In this document: in pieces, positions 1 to 10,312 of the stretch
How positions within the stretch are numbered: the first letter of the stretch is position 1
How the letters are laid out: each line of letters begins with the position of its first letter
Source: Achatina immaculata
Taxonomy: Eukaryota > Mollusca > Gastropoda > Stylommatophora > Achatinidae
Assembly: GCA_009760885.1 (NCBI GenBank)
Contig: CM019718.1
Span: forward strand, 25,332,133-25,396,132
Direction of reading: 5' to 3'
DNA length: 64,000 nucleotides
Translations under genes and position numbers: made by a program
The notes under the pieces: model-generated
Seen by the model: only the letters and a program-made list of their open reading frames with translations
What the model was told of the DNA's origin: nothing
Databases searched by the model: none

Positions 1-822
1 TTATGCTTCTCCAGAGTACATGATCCTTCATGCAGGCCATCAGTTCAGTTGGTGATCTCTCACACCATCCCGTCAGACTGTCCAGTATCATTTCTCTTGG
101 TCTTCCTCTTGATCTTCTTCCTTCTATTTTTCCTGTTGTTATAATATTTTCAATGCCCCCTCTTCTCATTGCATGTCCTATGAAAGTACATTGTCTATCT
201 CTTATCTTTTTCACAAGGTTTTTTGTCTCTCCAGCTCTTCTCATACATTCTTCGTTAGTTATTTTTGCTGTCCAGGGGATTCGTAACATTCTTCTAATAA
301 ACCACATTTCTGCTGCTTCCAATGATTTTTGTGCAGACTTGCCTATTGTCCATGATTCACTTCCATATAACAAGATAGGTTCAATATAGCATTTTAGGAC
401 TCCTTTTCTAACATTCTTGATAAGGATGTGTTGGTTAATATGTTTCTCATTCTCTGAAATGCAGTCTTCGCTTGGCCTATTATGTTCCTAATTTCTGTTC
501 TGCATTTCCCATCTGAAGTTATTACTGCTCCAAGGTATTTGAATTTCTGCACCTGCTTTAGAATAGTTCCGTTTAATTTAATACTGCATGCTGATGGATT
601 CTGTTGTTTAGATATAACCATAGTCTCTGTCTTTTTGATGTTCAAAGTAAGGCCTTTCTGTTCACTTTCTTTGGCGACTTTATCCAAGAGATTTTGCAGG
701 TCTTGTTGGTTCTCAGCTATCAGTACTGTGTCGTCAGCATACCGAAGGTTGTTAATATTGTATCCTCCAATTTTTATGCCTCGTTCTGCGATGATTGTTC
801 TTAGAATATTCTCGCTATATAA
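1..822 (-). pseudogene. RTE-like LINE, 3' fragment of reverse transcriptase ORF
   Basis: Read on the minus strand this is the C-terminal third of the reverse transcriptase ORF seen complete at 57490-60450. It runs from just before the YADD catalytic box (encoded near 730-741) to close to the end of the protein, and is cut by the window edge. The match is near-identical over hundreds of bases. A one-base deletion near 393-396 shifts the frame (the other copy has one more base there), so the fragment is dead. It is 5'-truncated at about 822, as is usual for LINE insertions, and a minisatellite starts about ten bases further on. Family assignment rests on comparison within the window plus the known RTE architecture. 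Confidence 0.9.
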
Positions 823-833
823 TGCGAGAAAAT

Positions 834-1614
834 ATCTCGGGATATAATGTTAGTGTCACATCGTGAAGGCAGCTAGGGGATATAGTGTTAATGTCGAATC
901 GTGAAGGCAGCTAGGGGATATAGTGTTAGTGTCAAACTGTGAAGGCAGCTAGAGGATATAGTGTTAGTGTCAAACTGTGAAGGCAGCTAAGGGATATAGT
1001 GTTAGTGTCAAATTGTGAAGGCAGCTAGGGGATATTGTGTTAGTGTAAAACCATGAATGGAGCTAGGGGATATAATGTTAGTGTAAAACCATGAATGCAG
1101 CTAGGGGATATAGTGTTAGTGTAAAACCATGAATGGAGCTAGGGGATATAGTGTTAGTGTCAAACCATGAATGCAGCTAGGGGATATAGTGTTAGTGTAA
1201 AACCATGAATGCAGCTAGGGGATATAGTGTTAGTGTAAAACCATGAATGGAGCTAGGGGATATAATGTTAGTGTAAAACCATGAATGCAGCTAGGGGATA
1301 TAGTGTTAGTGTAAAACCATGAATGGAGCTAGGGGATATAGTGTTAGTGTAAAACCATGAATGCAACTAGGGGATATAATGTTAGTGTCAAACTGTGAAG
1401 GCAGCTAAAGGATATAGTTTTAGTATCAAACTGTGAAGGCAGCTAGGGGACATAATGTTAGTGTCAAACTGTGAAGGCAGCCAGGTTACATAGTGTTAGT
1501 ATCAAACTGTGAAGGCAGCTAGGTTACATAGTGTTAGTATCAAACTGTGAAGACAGCTAGGGCACATAGTGTTAGTATCAAACTGTGAAGGCAGCTAGGG
1601 GATATGGTGTTAAT
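834..1614. repeat. 38-bp minisatellite, about 20 copies, two unit types
   Basis: Tandem units of 38 bases, each containing GATATAGTGTTAGTGT and GGCAGCTAGGG-like ends. Two unit types differ by several linked bases: one has CAAACTGTGAAGGCAG, the other AAAACCATGAATG(G/C)AG. The second type forms a central block (about 1045-1380) flanked on both sides by the first. No spacers between units. Confidence 0.95.
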
Positions 1615-1822
1615 CTCCGTATTTTCTTTAACCTGGCAGCACATTAGAGGGTGATATGGTCAACATCACGCCTGGTCCTCTTTCTTTTCTCAGGTCCAGA
1701 AGAACTCGGGTACCCATGTCTATATCTGGGTGATAATGGGCGCCTCTGACCGGATTCGAACCACGGAATTCCTCCATGAGAGGCCAATACACTAACCACT
1801 TTGCTACTCAGATGCGCTCCAA
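1615..1822 (-). mobile_element. tRNA-derived SINE
   Basis: On the minus strand a tRNA-like head carries box A near 1791-1808 and a canonical box B (GGTTCGAATCC, complement of 1752-1762). The ends cannot form an acceptor stem, so this is not a working tRNA gene. The body runs on to about 1615 and abuts the minisatellite. Confidence 0.7.
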
Positions 1823-2440
1823 GTAAAATGACATGTTCGGGTTTCGTTTATTCCATGTCCTTCCCCTGATGGCCTTCTTCTTCTTTTCCCGTTTATTCAC
1901 GGAGGTAGCTGGTAGTTGTGTACTATCATTTTCTTTCCGTTTCTGAATGTAGGTATTACTCTAGCCATTGTCTTGATAGAAAAATGTCTTTTTTTTCTCT
2001 GGATATTGCTACATTTAATATTTTTCTCAGTTACATCATTAAATGAGTGAATCTTTGAATTACCATACTTCTAAAGACAAGCTACGTAGCTAGAAAGTCA
2101 GTTAAGAGTAACTTAAATGGGAGTTTTGCTTCTCTCCCTTCCCCCCCCCCCCAAATATTCATTTTCCAAACAGAAAATGGGCTGTTTCAAGATTTAACAA
2201 TCCGCCTCACAACAAATGATCGATTTTTTAAGAAAATGCTTCCTTTTTGACATATATGTATGATTGTTTATAGGGAGTTCAGTTTCTTAGATAATTTTTT
2301 TTCCCTGCAGTTTCTATACTCAATCACATATTTTTTAGGTAAATGCTTTGTTTTATTGGGGAAGTAGGTGAGTTTTTTCCAAGACGCATAGTTTATATTC
2401 GGCACGGTTTTGAAAGATTCCACAGAATGATTAGAAAGCG
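1823..2440. other. AT-rich intergenic DNA
   Basis: No gene or repeat recognised. It contains a run of about ten C near 2143-2152 and several T runs. Confidence 0.6.
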
Positions 2441-2444
2441 TTTG

Positions 2445-2715
2445 TCTGTGGTTTATTCCGTAGAGGAGATGCTACGAACATTGATTGATTCGGCTGAGTG
2501 TTTCACAGTTTGAGATGTCTGGTAACACGACATGAGGGACAAACTGATTGATCCGACTGTCTCAAAGATTGAGATGTCTGGTAACGCGAAAGGAGGGACA
2601 AACTGATTGATTCGACTGAGTGTTTCACAGTTTGAGATATTTGGTAACACGAAGAAAGGAGACAGTTTAACTGATTCAATTGAATGTTTTACAGTTTTGA
2701 AATGATTAGGAACAC
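2445..2715. repeat. Degenerate 59-68-bp minisatellite, about 4 copies
   Basis: GATTGATTCGRCTGAGTGTTT recurs at 2483, 2546, 2605 and (diverged) 2673, each followed by a TTTGAGATGTCTGGTAAC-type block. Unit length varies from 59 to 68 bases, which suggests an old array. Confidence 0.85.
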
Positions 2716-3080
2716 GACAAAAAAAAAGTGATAGATTGTCAGGTCTGGACTTTGACTACAAATCATTTTATTTATAGTGGATTGTGTTTGTCCTTTTATT
2801 AGAAGGAAAATGATGACGTTTTATCAGAAGGAAAATGATGACGTGTTCATCACTGTTTCGCAGGATGTAGTCACCATGTGATGATATCCGTGACTTCCTC
2901 TGTGTTTTTATCATGTTTGTGTTTTGTTTCCTCTGATATCAGTTTCCCACAATATTTGGTTTGCGGCATTTCAAATATTTATTCTAAATGAGGGGAGAAA
3001 ACATCCCGGTTATACACACAGTAAGAAAAAAGTCGAAATGATTTCTGATACAGATAATTTATGTAAAAATATCATTCTTC
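2716..3080. other. Intergenic, nothing recognised
   Basis: Only a short direct repeat of AGAAGGAAAATGATGACG (about 2801-2840) stands out. Confidence 0.5.
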
Positions 3081-3390
3081 ATTGAATATAAAATAACTTA
3101 TTAAGTCCAAAACTGAATATAAATTAACCTATTAAGTCCACAACTGAATATAGATTAACCTATTAAGTCCACAACTGAATATAAATTAACCTATTAAGTC
3201 CACAACTGAATATAAATTAACCTATTAAGTCCACAACTGAATATAAATTAACCTATTAAGTCCACAACTGAATATAAATTAACCTATTAAGTCCACAACT
3301 GAATATAAATTAACCTATTAAGTCCACAACTGAATATAAATTAACCTATTAAGTCCACAACTGAATATAAATTAACCTATTAAGTCTACA
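3081..3390. repeat. 31-bp minisatellite, 10 copies
   Basis: Units of 31 bases built on GAATATAAATTAACCTATT plus AAGTCCACAACT. The first copies are diverged and the inner ones nearly identical. Confidence 0.95.
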
Positions 3391-3997
3391 AACTCGTCAA
3401 AGATATCCGCAACAAAATATAAGTAATTCGATAGGCAACAAAATATAAATAAGTCGAACACGGAGCCCACACACCGATAGGACTACAGTGATCAACGTTT
3501 CGTACTGACTCAGTGTCTCTTGCAGGCAGTGAAGAGAAGCTCTCGCAACAACACTAAGAGATGAGAGTGGTGAGAGAAAAAACAATACTTAAAGAAGGAA
3601 CGCCGAAGATCGGAAAAGGAAGGAGACATCTTCATTCAAGGGCACATAACTTCATGTTTCAAATACCGGAAACGGATTAGTGAAATGTAAGTACAGATTA
3701 AAAACAATTTTTATGCAAGAACACAAAAAAAAAACCCAGCCTGCACACGTCTGAGCAATTGATCTACGTAAGAAGTCATTGTTCTATCAACTTCACAGTA
3801 TCCCACAGAGAACTCTGGGAAAACTGGTCAATAGCCTTGTTTGACTATTCTTTTATGTTGACATTTATTTACTTTCTTAAACATTGTATAGTTCTACGCA
3901 TGAGCGACAACCTGAACCCAAAACGGTATAAGTTGGAACAATATATCACGGAACAATTTCCAGTTGGTGAAACTTCAAAAGCATGTGAATTTTATCT
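3391..3997. other. Intergenic, no gene recognised
   Basis: Short open frames here have no family resemblance I can name. No repeat unit is visible. Confidence 0.5.
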
Positions 3998-4298
3998 TCA
4001 TTCATTCATTCACTCATTCATTCATTTGCATGTCCCTTGAGGAACTTTGCCTCCCTAACAGCACTCCTGTAGGCCTCTCGGTTATAAGCAAGATGGCCTG
4101 CTCCTGATGCATCCATTTGCAGATCATCAACGATGTCTTGCAGCCTTCTTCACCTTGGTCTTCCTCTCTTTCTTTTTCCCATTATGTATCCTTCCAAGAC
4201 GGTCTTCTCTAGATTATTATGACGTTTAATGTGTTCAAAATATTTAAGTTTTCTCTGTTTAATCCTCTTTACTAGCCAGCCTTTGATCTTAGGAATCT
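3998..4298 (-). mobile_element. LINE B, 5'-truncated 3' end
   Basis: Minus-strand copy of the LINE B 3' terminus, matching 19640-19915 and 63100-63385. It includes the (AATG)n-type tail at the left end (about 3998-4026) and the arginine/glycine-rich C-terminal coding region (KRGRP-type motif). The coding frame is interrupted. Confidence 0.85.
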
Positions 4299-4894
4299 AA
4301 AAAGTAGATGAATCAGCCATGTTTACTGACGCGTAGTGTCAACTAAATTTTTCATTTAGAAATAATACATCATTTTTCTCAAATGAATGAATGGGTAGTT
4401 CCCATTATCTGGAAAAACGTATAATTTTTAAAGGAGATTACGATCCTACAAATAATTTTGCTGATAAGATGATTAGAAAGCCATGTGTTGGACGTATGTT
4501 TGTTTGGGAGATTACAAAGTTCATCTACACGGTGATAGTTTGTTACCTAATTTAACACGAGGAAAAATACTGCGGCCTGCACAATCTCTGTGTCAGTTTT
4601 TTTGTATGACATGTCTAATGGCTGTAGTTACCTGTAGTCCCGAGTGTTTAACGTGCCTTCACGTAACTGCCTTCTGCTATTGGTCCCCTCCCTTTGCACT
4701 CCTCAAGAAAAGGATTTGTTAGAGAAAAGGTGTGTATGATAAGCCTCGAAAAAAAAATAACAGAGAAGATGCTTTTAGCGCGAAAGATAGAAATATAACA
4801 AACGAATGAACGTCATTTGACCCACAGAGTTCGTTTGCGCGTGTGTAACCTGCTGGCTTTGTTTGTCCAGAGAGAACTCACGTGTACTCACTTT
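4299..4894. other. Intergenic, no gene recognised
   Basis: Nothing supportable. An open frame at 4483-4722 has no recognisable domain. Confidence 0.5.
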
Positions 4895-5020
4895 TTTGGA
4901 GACTGCATTGACCTTAGTGCCGGTCGGCAGAAAAAAAATTCTGCCTGATCGAACCAGGGACTCTCTTATCGGCCGGCGGGTGCACTGACCGCTATACCTC
5001 CTCAGCGCTGCCTAATGTGA
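4895..5020 (-). mobile_element. tRNA-derived SINE head
   Basis: Minus-strand box A (GAGGTATAGCGGTCAGTGCA, complement of about 4981-5000) and box B (GGTTCGATC, complement of 4947-4955) at tRNA-like spacing. There is no acceptor-stem complementarity. Confidence 0.65.
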
Positions 5021-5388
5021 TAAAATAATATTTTTTTGGAAAAATAATATTTGTGACCTTTTAGCCACACAGAAATAGGTGGAGACCAGCATGATCGCCC
5101 GTCCAGGGGAACCCGATGAGATTCCTAGCAAGTTCTCTTAATCTTTCAGCCTCTAGAGCAACGTGACATGAACAGGAACTTGAAAGGCCATTGCTTGCAG
5201 ATTCTCATGTTGCCAAGATGATACCTCGATATCATCTCTGATACATCCTGTAGCATTCTATCCCACAGAGTAATATCACGTAATAAGAAAGTTAGCCGTC
5301 TAACTGAAGAAAAAAAACTGAAACTATTTATATATAGTAGTCACTTAAATTTAGAAGGCAAACATGATGAGGACATACAGGAGGTCAC
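5021..5388. other. Intergenic, nothing recognised
   Basis: No open frame or repeat worth annotating. Confidence 0.5.
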
Positions 5389-5613
5389 AAACATCACCAC
5401 ATAATGACTTACACCTGTTGAAACATCACCACATAATGACTCACACCTGTTGAAACATCACCACATAATGACTCACACCTGTTGAAACATCACCACATAA
5501 TGACTCACACCTGTTGAAACATCACCACATAATGACTCACACCTGTTGAAACATCACCACATAATGACTCACATCTGTTGAAACATCACCACATAATGAC
5601 TCACACATGTTGA
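5389..5613. repeat. 32-bp minisatellite, 7 copies
   Basis: Near-identical units of 32 bases, each starting AAACATCACCACATAATGAC. Confidence 0.95.
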
Positions 5614-7030
5614 ACAGAAACGAACCATAATTCCCACTTCAGAACAGGATACAACAGACTTTGAAACCAAATTTATGCAAATTTTAAGGATGGAAACTCT
5701 TCCTTGTTGTAGAACACATCCTCCAAAACTACATCAACTAGAAAACACTGAAGTCGCATCCACTGGCTCAGTAAATTACCCCAAGACGCAAAGCTCTATG
5801 GTTCTAGGCAAGAATTTCCAAACAGCCTGTCTAGTTTACGCGAGAGACAAAACCTCGCATATATCATGACTAGTTTAGAAGAATGTGATTTCTGATACAG
5901 ACAGTTGTCTTGTCCAGTAGTCTCCAGCAGTCACACACAGAGAAACAAGAACATAGTGACATATAAACAGGTCAACGAGTCAATGCAACACTCCATTTTC
6001 CCTAATTTTTTTTAACAAGCTCCTGTAGCACCTCACGCGTGAGTCTCGGGTTGCCACGTGTACGGCGAGATTTAGTAGCGGGTGAGTGTCTGTGTGTCGA
6101 GCCATGTTGTAAGTAATGACAGCTCAAAATCTAACACCCAAACAAACGGACACTTCATGTTGACCCTGACCGCCACTCGGGAGCGACATGTAACATTGAA
6201 GAACAGGTCCAAGCTTAAGTCCAAGATCTCACATGTATACTCCATTTTTAATCACTTTCTCAGCGCTCTTATAACAAAGACCTGGCATACTTCCATACGT
6301 CAGTCTTCTAGCCTTCACACAGCTGTTCTCCCTCCAAAAGTTCACCATAACCCCACAGATTCAATACCAGCGTAGTCACGTGAACAATGACAAACAACGT
6401 TCACATCGTCACTTGCGTAAACGTGAGTTGTGGTAAACCCTACTCAGTAATAACACGACTGGTAACCTGATATAGACCTCCATTTTTTGTTGTGTTTCGA
6501 AAGTTTCACTTTTAGCAAACACGGTTCAATGCACTTTCTCATGTAGTACCATTTCTTAAGGTTTACAAATCTTTGTTACAGATATCGACCAGTGTCGTGG
6601 TATCTTAATCAACAGTGCCCGCACTCCTTGATGCATATCTACTAACCCTCGCCTTATTTACACGCGTTTCAAAGATTTGCTTGACGTGTTCGGCCAAAAT
6701 AACATAGACTAAAATAACTGTAACAAAAACCAGACAAAACATCGAACTGGCCAAGCCAGAACTAGGCAGAGAGTAACGTTACATTTCGCGACGTAAACTA
6801 GGCCAAGGTCTGAGGAATCTAGGCTAGTTCAAATTGCCCCTGTCTGTAGTCTGCATACATTACTTCTGCGTCCTGTGTGCTGATGGCATCCGATATGTTG
6901 ATTCTCTAACCTTCAGCAAGCCACACGGTCCAAGCTTTTGGCATCCATCCTTTGGAAACGGGAGTTGTTCATGGTGATTTCTTTGCGAGACCACAGCGAA
7001 GGTGGTAGAATTTAAGACTTTGAGGTAACA
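5614..7030. other. Intergenic DNA, possible old dispersed repeat near 6700-6840
   Basis: No coding region recognised. The stretch with CTAGGCCAAGGTCTG (about 6798) loosely resembles one near 27330-27360 (CTAGGCCAAAGTCTG), so an old dispersed repeat is possible but unproven. Confidence 0.4.
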
Positions 7031-7514
7031 ATTCTTGTTTAAATATCTATCGTTATAGATTATTGTTTAAATATCTATCGTTATAGATTATTCTTTAAAT
7101 ATCTATCGTTATAGATTATTCTTTAAATATCTATCGTTATAGATTATTCTTTAAATATCTATCGTTATAGATTATTCTTTAAATATCTATCGTTATAGAT
7201 TATTCTTTAAATATCTATCGTTATAGATTATTCTTTAAATATCTATCGTTATAGATTATTCTTTAAATATCTATCTTTATAGATTATTCTTTAAATATCT
7301 ATCGTTATAGATTATTCTTTAAATATCTATCGTTATAGATTATTCTTTAAATATCTATCGTTATAGATTATTCTTTAAATATCTATCGTTATTGATTATT
7401 CTTTAAATATCTATCGTTATTGATTATTCTTTAAATATATATCGTTATTGATTATTCTTTAAATATATATCGTTATTGATTATTCTTTAAATATATATCG
7501 TTATTGATTATTCT
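7031..7514. repeat. 28-bp AT-rich minisatellite, about 17 copies with a gradient
   Basis: Units of 28 bases containing TTTAAATATCTATCGTTATA. The last five copies step through shared changes (ATAGATT to ATTGATT, then ATCTATC to ATATATC). This indicates stepwise spread of new variants at one end. Confidence 0.95.
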
Positions 7515-7850
7515 TACTTCCTGCTAATATCTATTCTTAGATATTATGATATCTGTCTTATTAACTATTCTTATTATGATAACTGTCTTGTTAACTATTC
7601 TTATTGTGACATCTATTTGTTAACTATTCTTATTACGATAACTGTCTTGTTAAGTATTCTTATTACGATATGTATCATTTTTTTATTCATATTTAGCTGT
7701 CTGGCTTGTTCAGTATTCTTATTTAGGTGTCTGTCTTGTTCATTAATCTTGTTTGGACATCGCTGTCGTTCATTGCTGTTTACATTTATCTTGTTCGTTA
7801 TCCTTGACTAGACATGTCTTGTTCATTATCCTTGACTAGATGTCTATCTG
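7515..7850. repeat. Degenerate T-rich tandem repeat
   Basis: Loose repeats of GTTAACTATTCTTATTATGA and of CTTGTTCATTATCCTTGACTA with poor unit boundaries. It directly follows the 28-bp array. Confidence 0.6.
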
Positions 7851-7978
7851 CTTGTTACTATTATGGTACCTCTGGTCTTCATGTAGGTCGTGTATGGATA
7901 ACAATTCAGTTTCTTTGGTTTTAATGCAGAACATCATTTATGTGTTTGTACGTAATCATTCTCTGTATGTACTATTTT

Positions 7979-8205
7979 ATCACTGTTAGAATATATTTTA
8001 ATAGCCAGTGTTCAATATGTTCTTGAAATCGTATGTAATGTATGTGCTAATTTATCACCATTAGAATATGTTTTAATAGCCAGTGTTCAATATGTTCTTG
8101 AAATCGTACGTAATGTATGTGCTAATTTATCACTATTAGAATATGTTTTAATAGCCAGTATTCAATATGTTCTTGAAATCGTACGTAATGTATGCCCAAG
8201 AGACC
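7979..8205. repeat. 75-bp tandem triplication
   Basis: Three copies starting at 7981, 8056 and 8131 (exact 75-base spacing), each with AGCCAGTGTTCAATATGTTC or a close variant. Confidence 0.9.
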
Positions 8206-8385
8206 ACTACTCGGGCCCTGTTAAGTATTTAACGTCTGTCGCCCATGAAACTTTTTGCTTTAAAAATATGCATGAAATATACAGCACACGTAAACCTTCA
8301 GTAGCATCTCGCTGCTACAAAATAGGTACTGTAGCTTAGTGCCCTGCCCATGCGTTTAAAGTAAAGGTACTGTAACTGTTAGTCC

Positions 8386-9172
8386 TTAAATTGTACGTTA
8401 TTGTTATGGGCATATCTTAAAATGTAAGGTATTGTTGTAAGTTTTCTTTAAAATATGAAGTTATTATTATGGGGCTTTCTTTAAAATGCAAGGAAAGTAG
8501 ACACAGGTGTATAGTTCGGTTTTACAAAAAGTATAAAAAGGGTAAAGAAAATGGGTTGGAACGAGGCTGGCGGAAAATAAGTCCAGCACATATAAAGGAA
8601 GAACATAAAACTATTCAGTATTTCAGCAAACGCCATTTTTTTCAAGACCTACAGAAAAAAAAAGATAAAACGACAAAAATGATTGAAAAATTAAACACTC
8701 AGCTCTTTCCCTGCTTATCTGTCTTAAAATGTAGGGTACTGTTATGAGTATTTTCTAGAACGTAATGTGCTGTTATGAGCATCCTTTAAAATGTAAGGTA
8801 CTGTTATAAGCATTCTTTAAAATGTAAGGTACTGTTATGAGCATTCTTTAAAATGTAAGGTACTGTTATAAGCATTCTTTAAAATGTAAGGTACTGTTAT
8901 GAGGATTCTTTAAAATATGAGATACTGTTATGAGCATTATCTAGAATGTAAGGTACTGTTATGAGCATTCTTTAAAATGTAGGATACTGTTATGAGCATT
9001 ATCTAGAATGTAAGGTACTGTTATGAGCATTCTTTAAAATGTAGGATACTGTTATGAGCATTATCTAGAATGTAAGGTACTGTTATGAGCATTCTTTAAA
9101 ATGTAGGATACTGTTATGAGCATTATCTAGAATGTAAGGTACTGTTATGAGCATTCTTTAAAATGTCAGGTA
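8386..9172. repeat. 31-bp minisatellite with 62-bp higher-order unit, split by unique DNA
   Basis: Units of 31 bases (AATGTAAGGTACTGTTATGA core). From about 8925 onward two unit types alternate (ATTCTTTAAAATGTAGGATA and ATTATCTAGAATGTAAGGTA types), giving a 62-base dimer repeated about four times. About 230 bases of non-repeat DNA (8489-8719) interrupt the array near its left end. Confidence 0.9.
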
Positions 9173-9524
9173 TTGGTGACGCCAATAAACTAGAATGTGC
9201 CTTGACCCTATCGCCAAGAAACATCAGTTAAATGATATTTGCAGTTATTTCAGTCAGAAGAAGATAGAGTTGCATGTGGTCTACGAGGCGGTGGAGCTTA
9301 GTGAGAACCTACTTCGTATGTGCACCTCCAAAAAAAACTGGAAAAAAAAGTATCTGCTAACCATTCTGGTATTTTTATGGAAGTTTCAATATCTTGACAG
9401 CGACATTATATACAATAACCCATTTTTAACATTGGTACTGAACGAAAACAGAGTGACGAATGATGGATGCAGTAATGTTCCAAGAAATATCATTTTTACA
9501 AATAGGAAACAACAAGGCCTTCGC
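9173..9524 (+). other. Unrecognised open frame of 113 codons
   Basis: An open frame from about 9195 (non-repetitive, with no similarity I recognise) runs to 9536 and slightly into the SINE next to it. It has no signal peptide or motif. I regard it as probably non-coding. Confidence 0.2.
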
Positions 9525-9722
9525 ATAGTAAAGTAAGAGAGCACAGTATTATATGGTCAGACCTTTTGAGAAAGTCGTAAACAAAGCACTTTAAGACATG
9601 AAAGAAAGAAAAAAATGACGAGAGAATTACCTGGGACTCGAGCCCCGGACACCGACAGGGCGAGCAACCGTCCAGCCAGGAGAGAACAGAGAACTTAGCC
9701 ATCTGCCCCCCACCCCCACCCC
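9525..9722 (-). mobile_element. tRNA-derived SINE, minus copy of an inverted pair
   Basis: Box B (GGCTCGAGTCC, complement of about 9633-9643) with an upstream tRNA-like head. Its body (ATGGTCAGACC and flanking bases) is matched in inverse orientation at 10030-10215. The two copies are about 300 bases apart, just upstream of the first P450 gene. Confidence 0.8.
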
Positions 9723-10029
9723 AACTTTCCACCCAAAAAATGTGTTTGAAAGCTAAGCCACCAATGCCTGTATGAACGAAATGAAAATCGCGACACCCGG
9801 AAAGGAAACGAGGCCATGACACAGAAATTCCGTCGCTTAGATTCAGTCTCTTGTAGGTACCAAACTTAGACATAAACCTGGTCTCTTGCAAATGTCCAGT
9901 GCGCAGTGGACAACAATAACAACACAAAAACAAATACTTCTTACATAAAGGTAGTTTCAGTGTATGGTTTGAGATGCAAATTTTATCTTGTCACCTTTCA
10001 AACACCCATTTTTTGGGGGAAGGGGGGTG

Positions 10030-10215
10030 CTAGATGGCTAAGATGATTCATCCGGTGTTCTCGCGTGGCTAGACGGCTGCTCGTCCTACCAGGAGTACAG
10101 GGTTCGAGTCTCAGGTCATTCTCTTGTCATTTTTCTTTCTCTCATGTCTAAAAGTGCTGTGTTTACCATTATCTCAAGGTCTGACCATACAATCCTGTGC
10201 TCACTTACTTTAATC
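10030..10215 (+). mobile_element. tRNA-derived SINE, plus copy of an inverted pair
   Basis: Box B GGTTCGAGTC at 10101-10110, followed by the same body as the 9525-9722 copy (through AAGGTCTGACCATAC). It ends about 100 bases before the P450 ATG and so lies in the presumed leader intron. Confidence 0.8.
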
Positions 10216-10259
10216 TGCTCCCTTACAAGAAATCTCTTTAGACTGTTGTTGTAACTGTT

Positions 10260-10278
10260 TCATTCCTTATCCTAACAG
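10260..10278 (+). promoter_or_regulatory. Candidate 3' splice acceptor before P450 gene 1
   Basis: Pyrimidine-rich TTTCATTCCTTATCCTAACAG ends in AG at 10278, 34 bases before the ATG. The same arrangement precedes the other two P450s, which supports a non-coding upstream exon. The exon itself was not located. Confidence 0.55.
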
Positions 10279-10312
10279 GTCTTCTCTGAATCGTCAGGAA
10301 CTAAACCACAAG

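Noticed and set aside
1743..1822. Functional tRNA gene on the minus strand
   Set aside because: Box A and box B are present but the ends do not pair into an acceptor stem; it fits a tRNA-derived SINE. The same reasoning applies to the heads at 4895, 9525, 10030, 29150 and 45663.
5389..5613. CRISPR-like direct repeats of about 30 bases
   Set aside because: Here and in the other arrays the units are contiguous with no unique spacers, and there are no cas genes; the sequence is eukaryotic.
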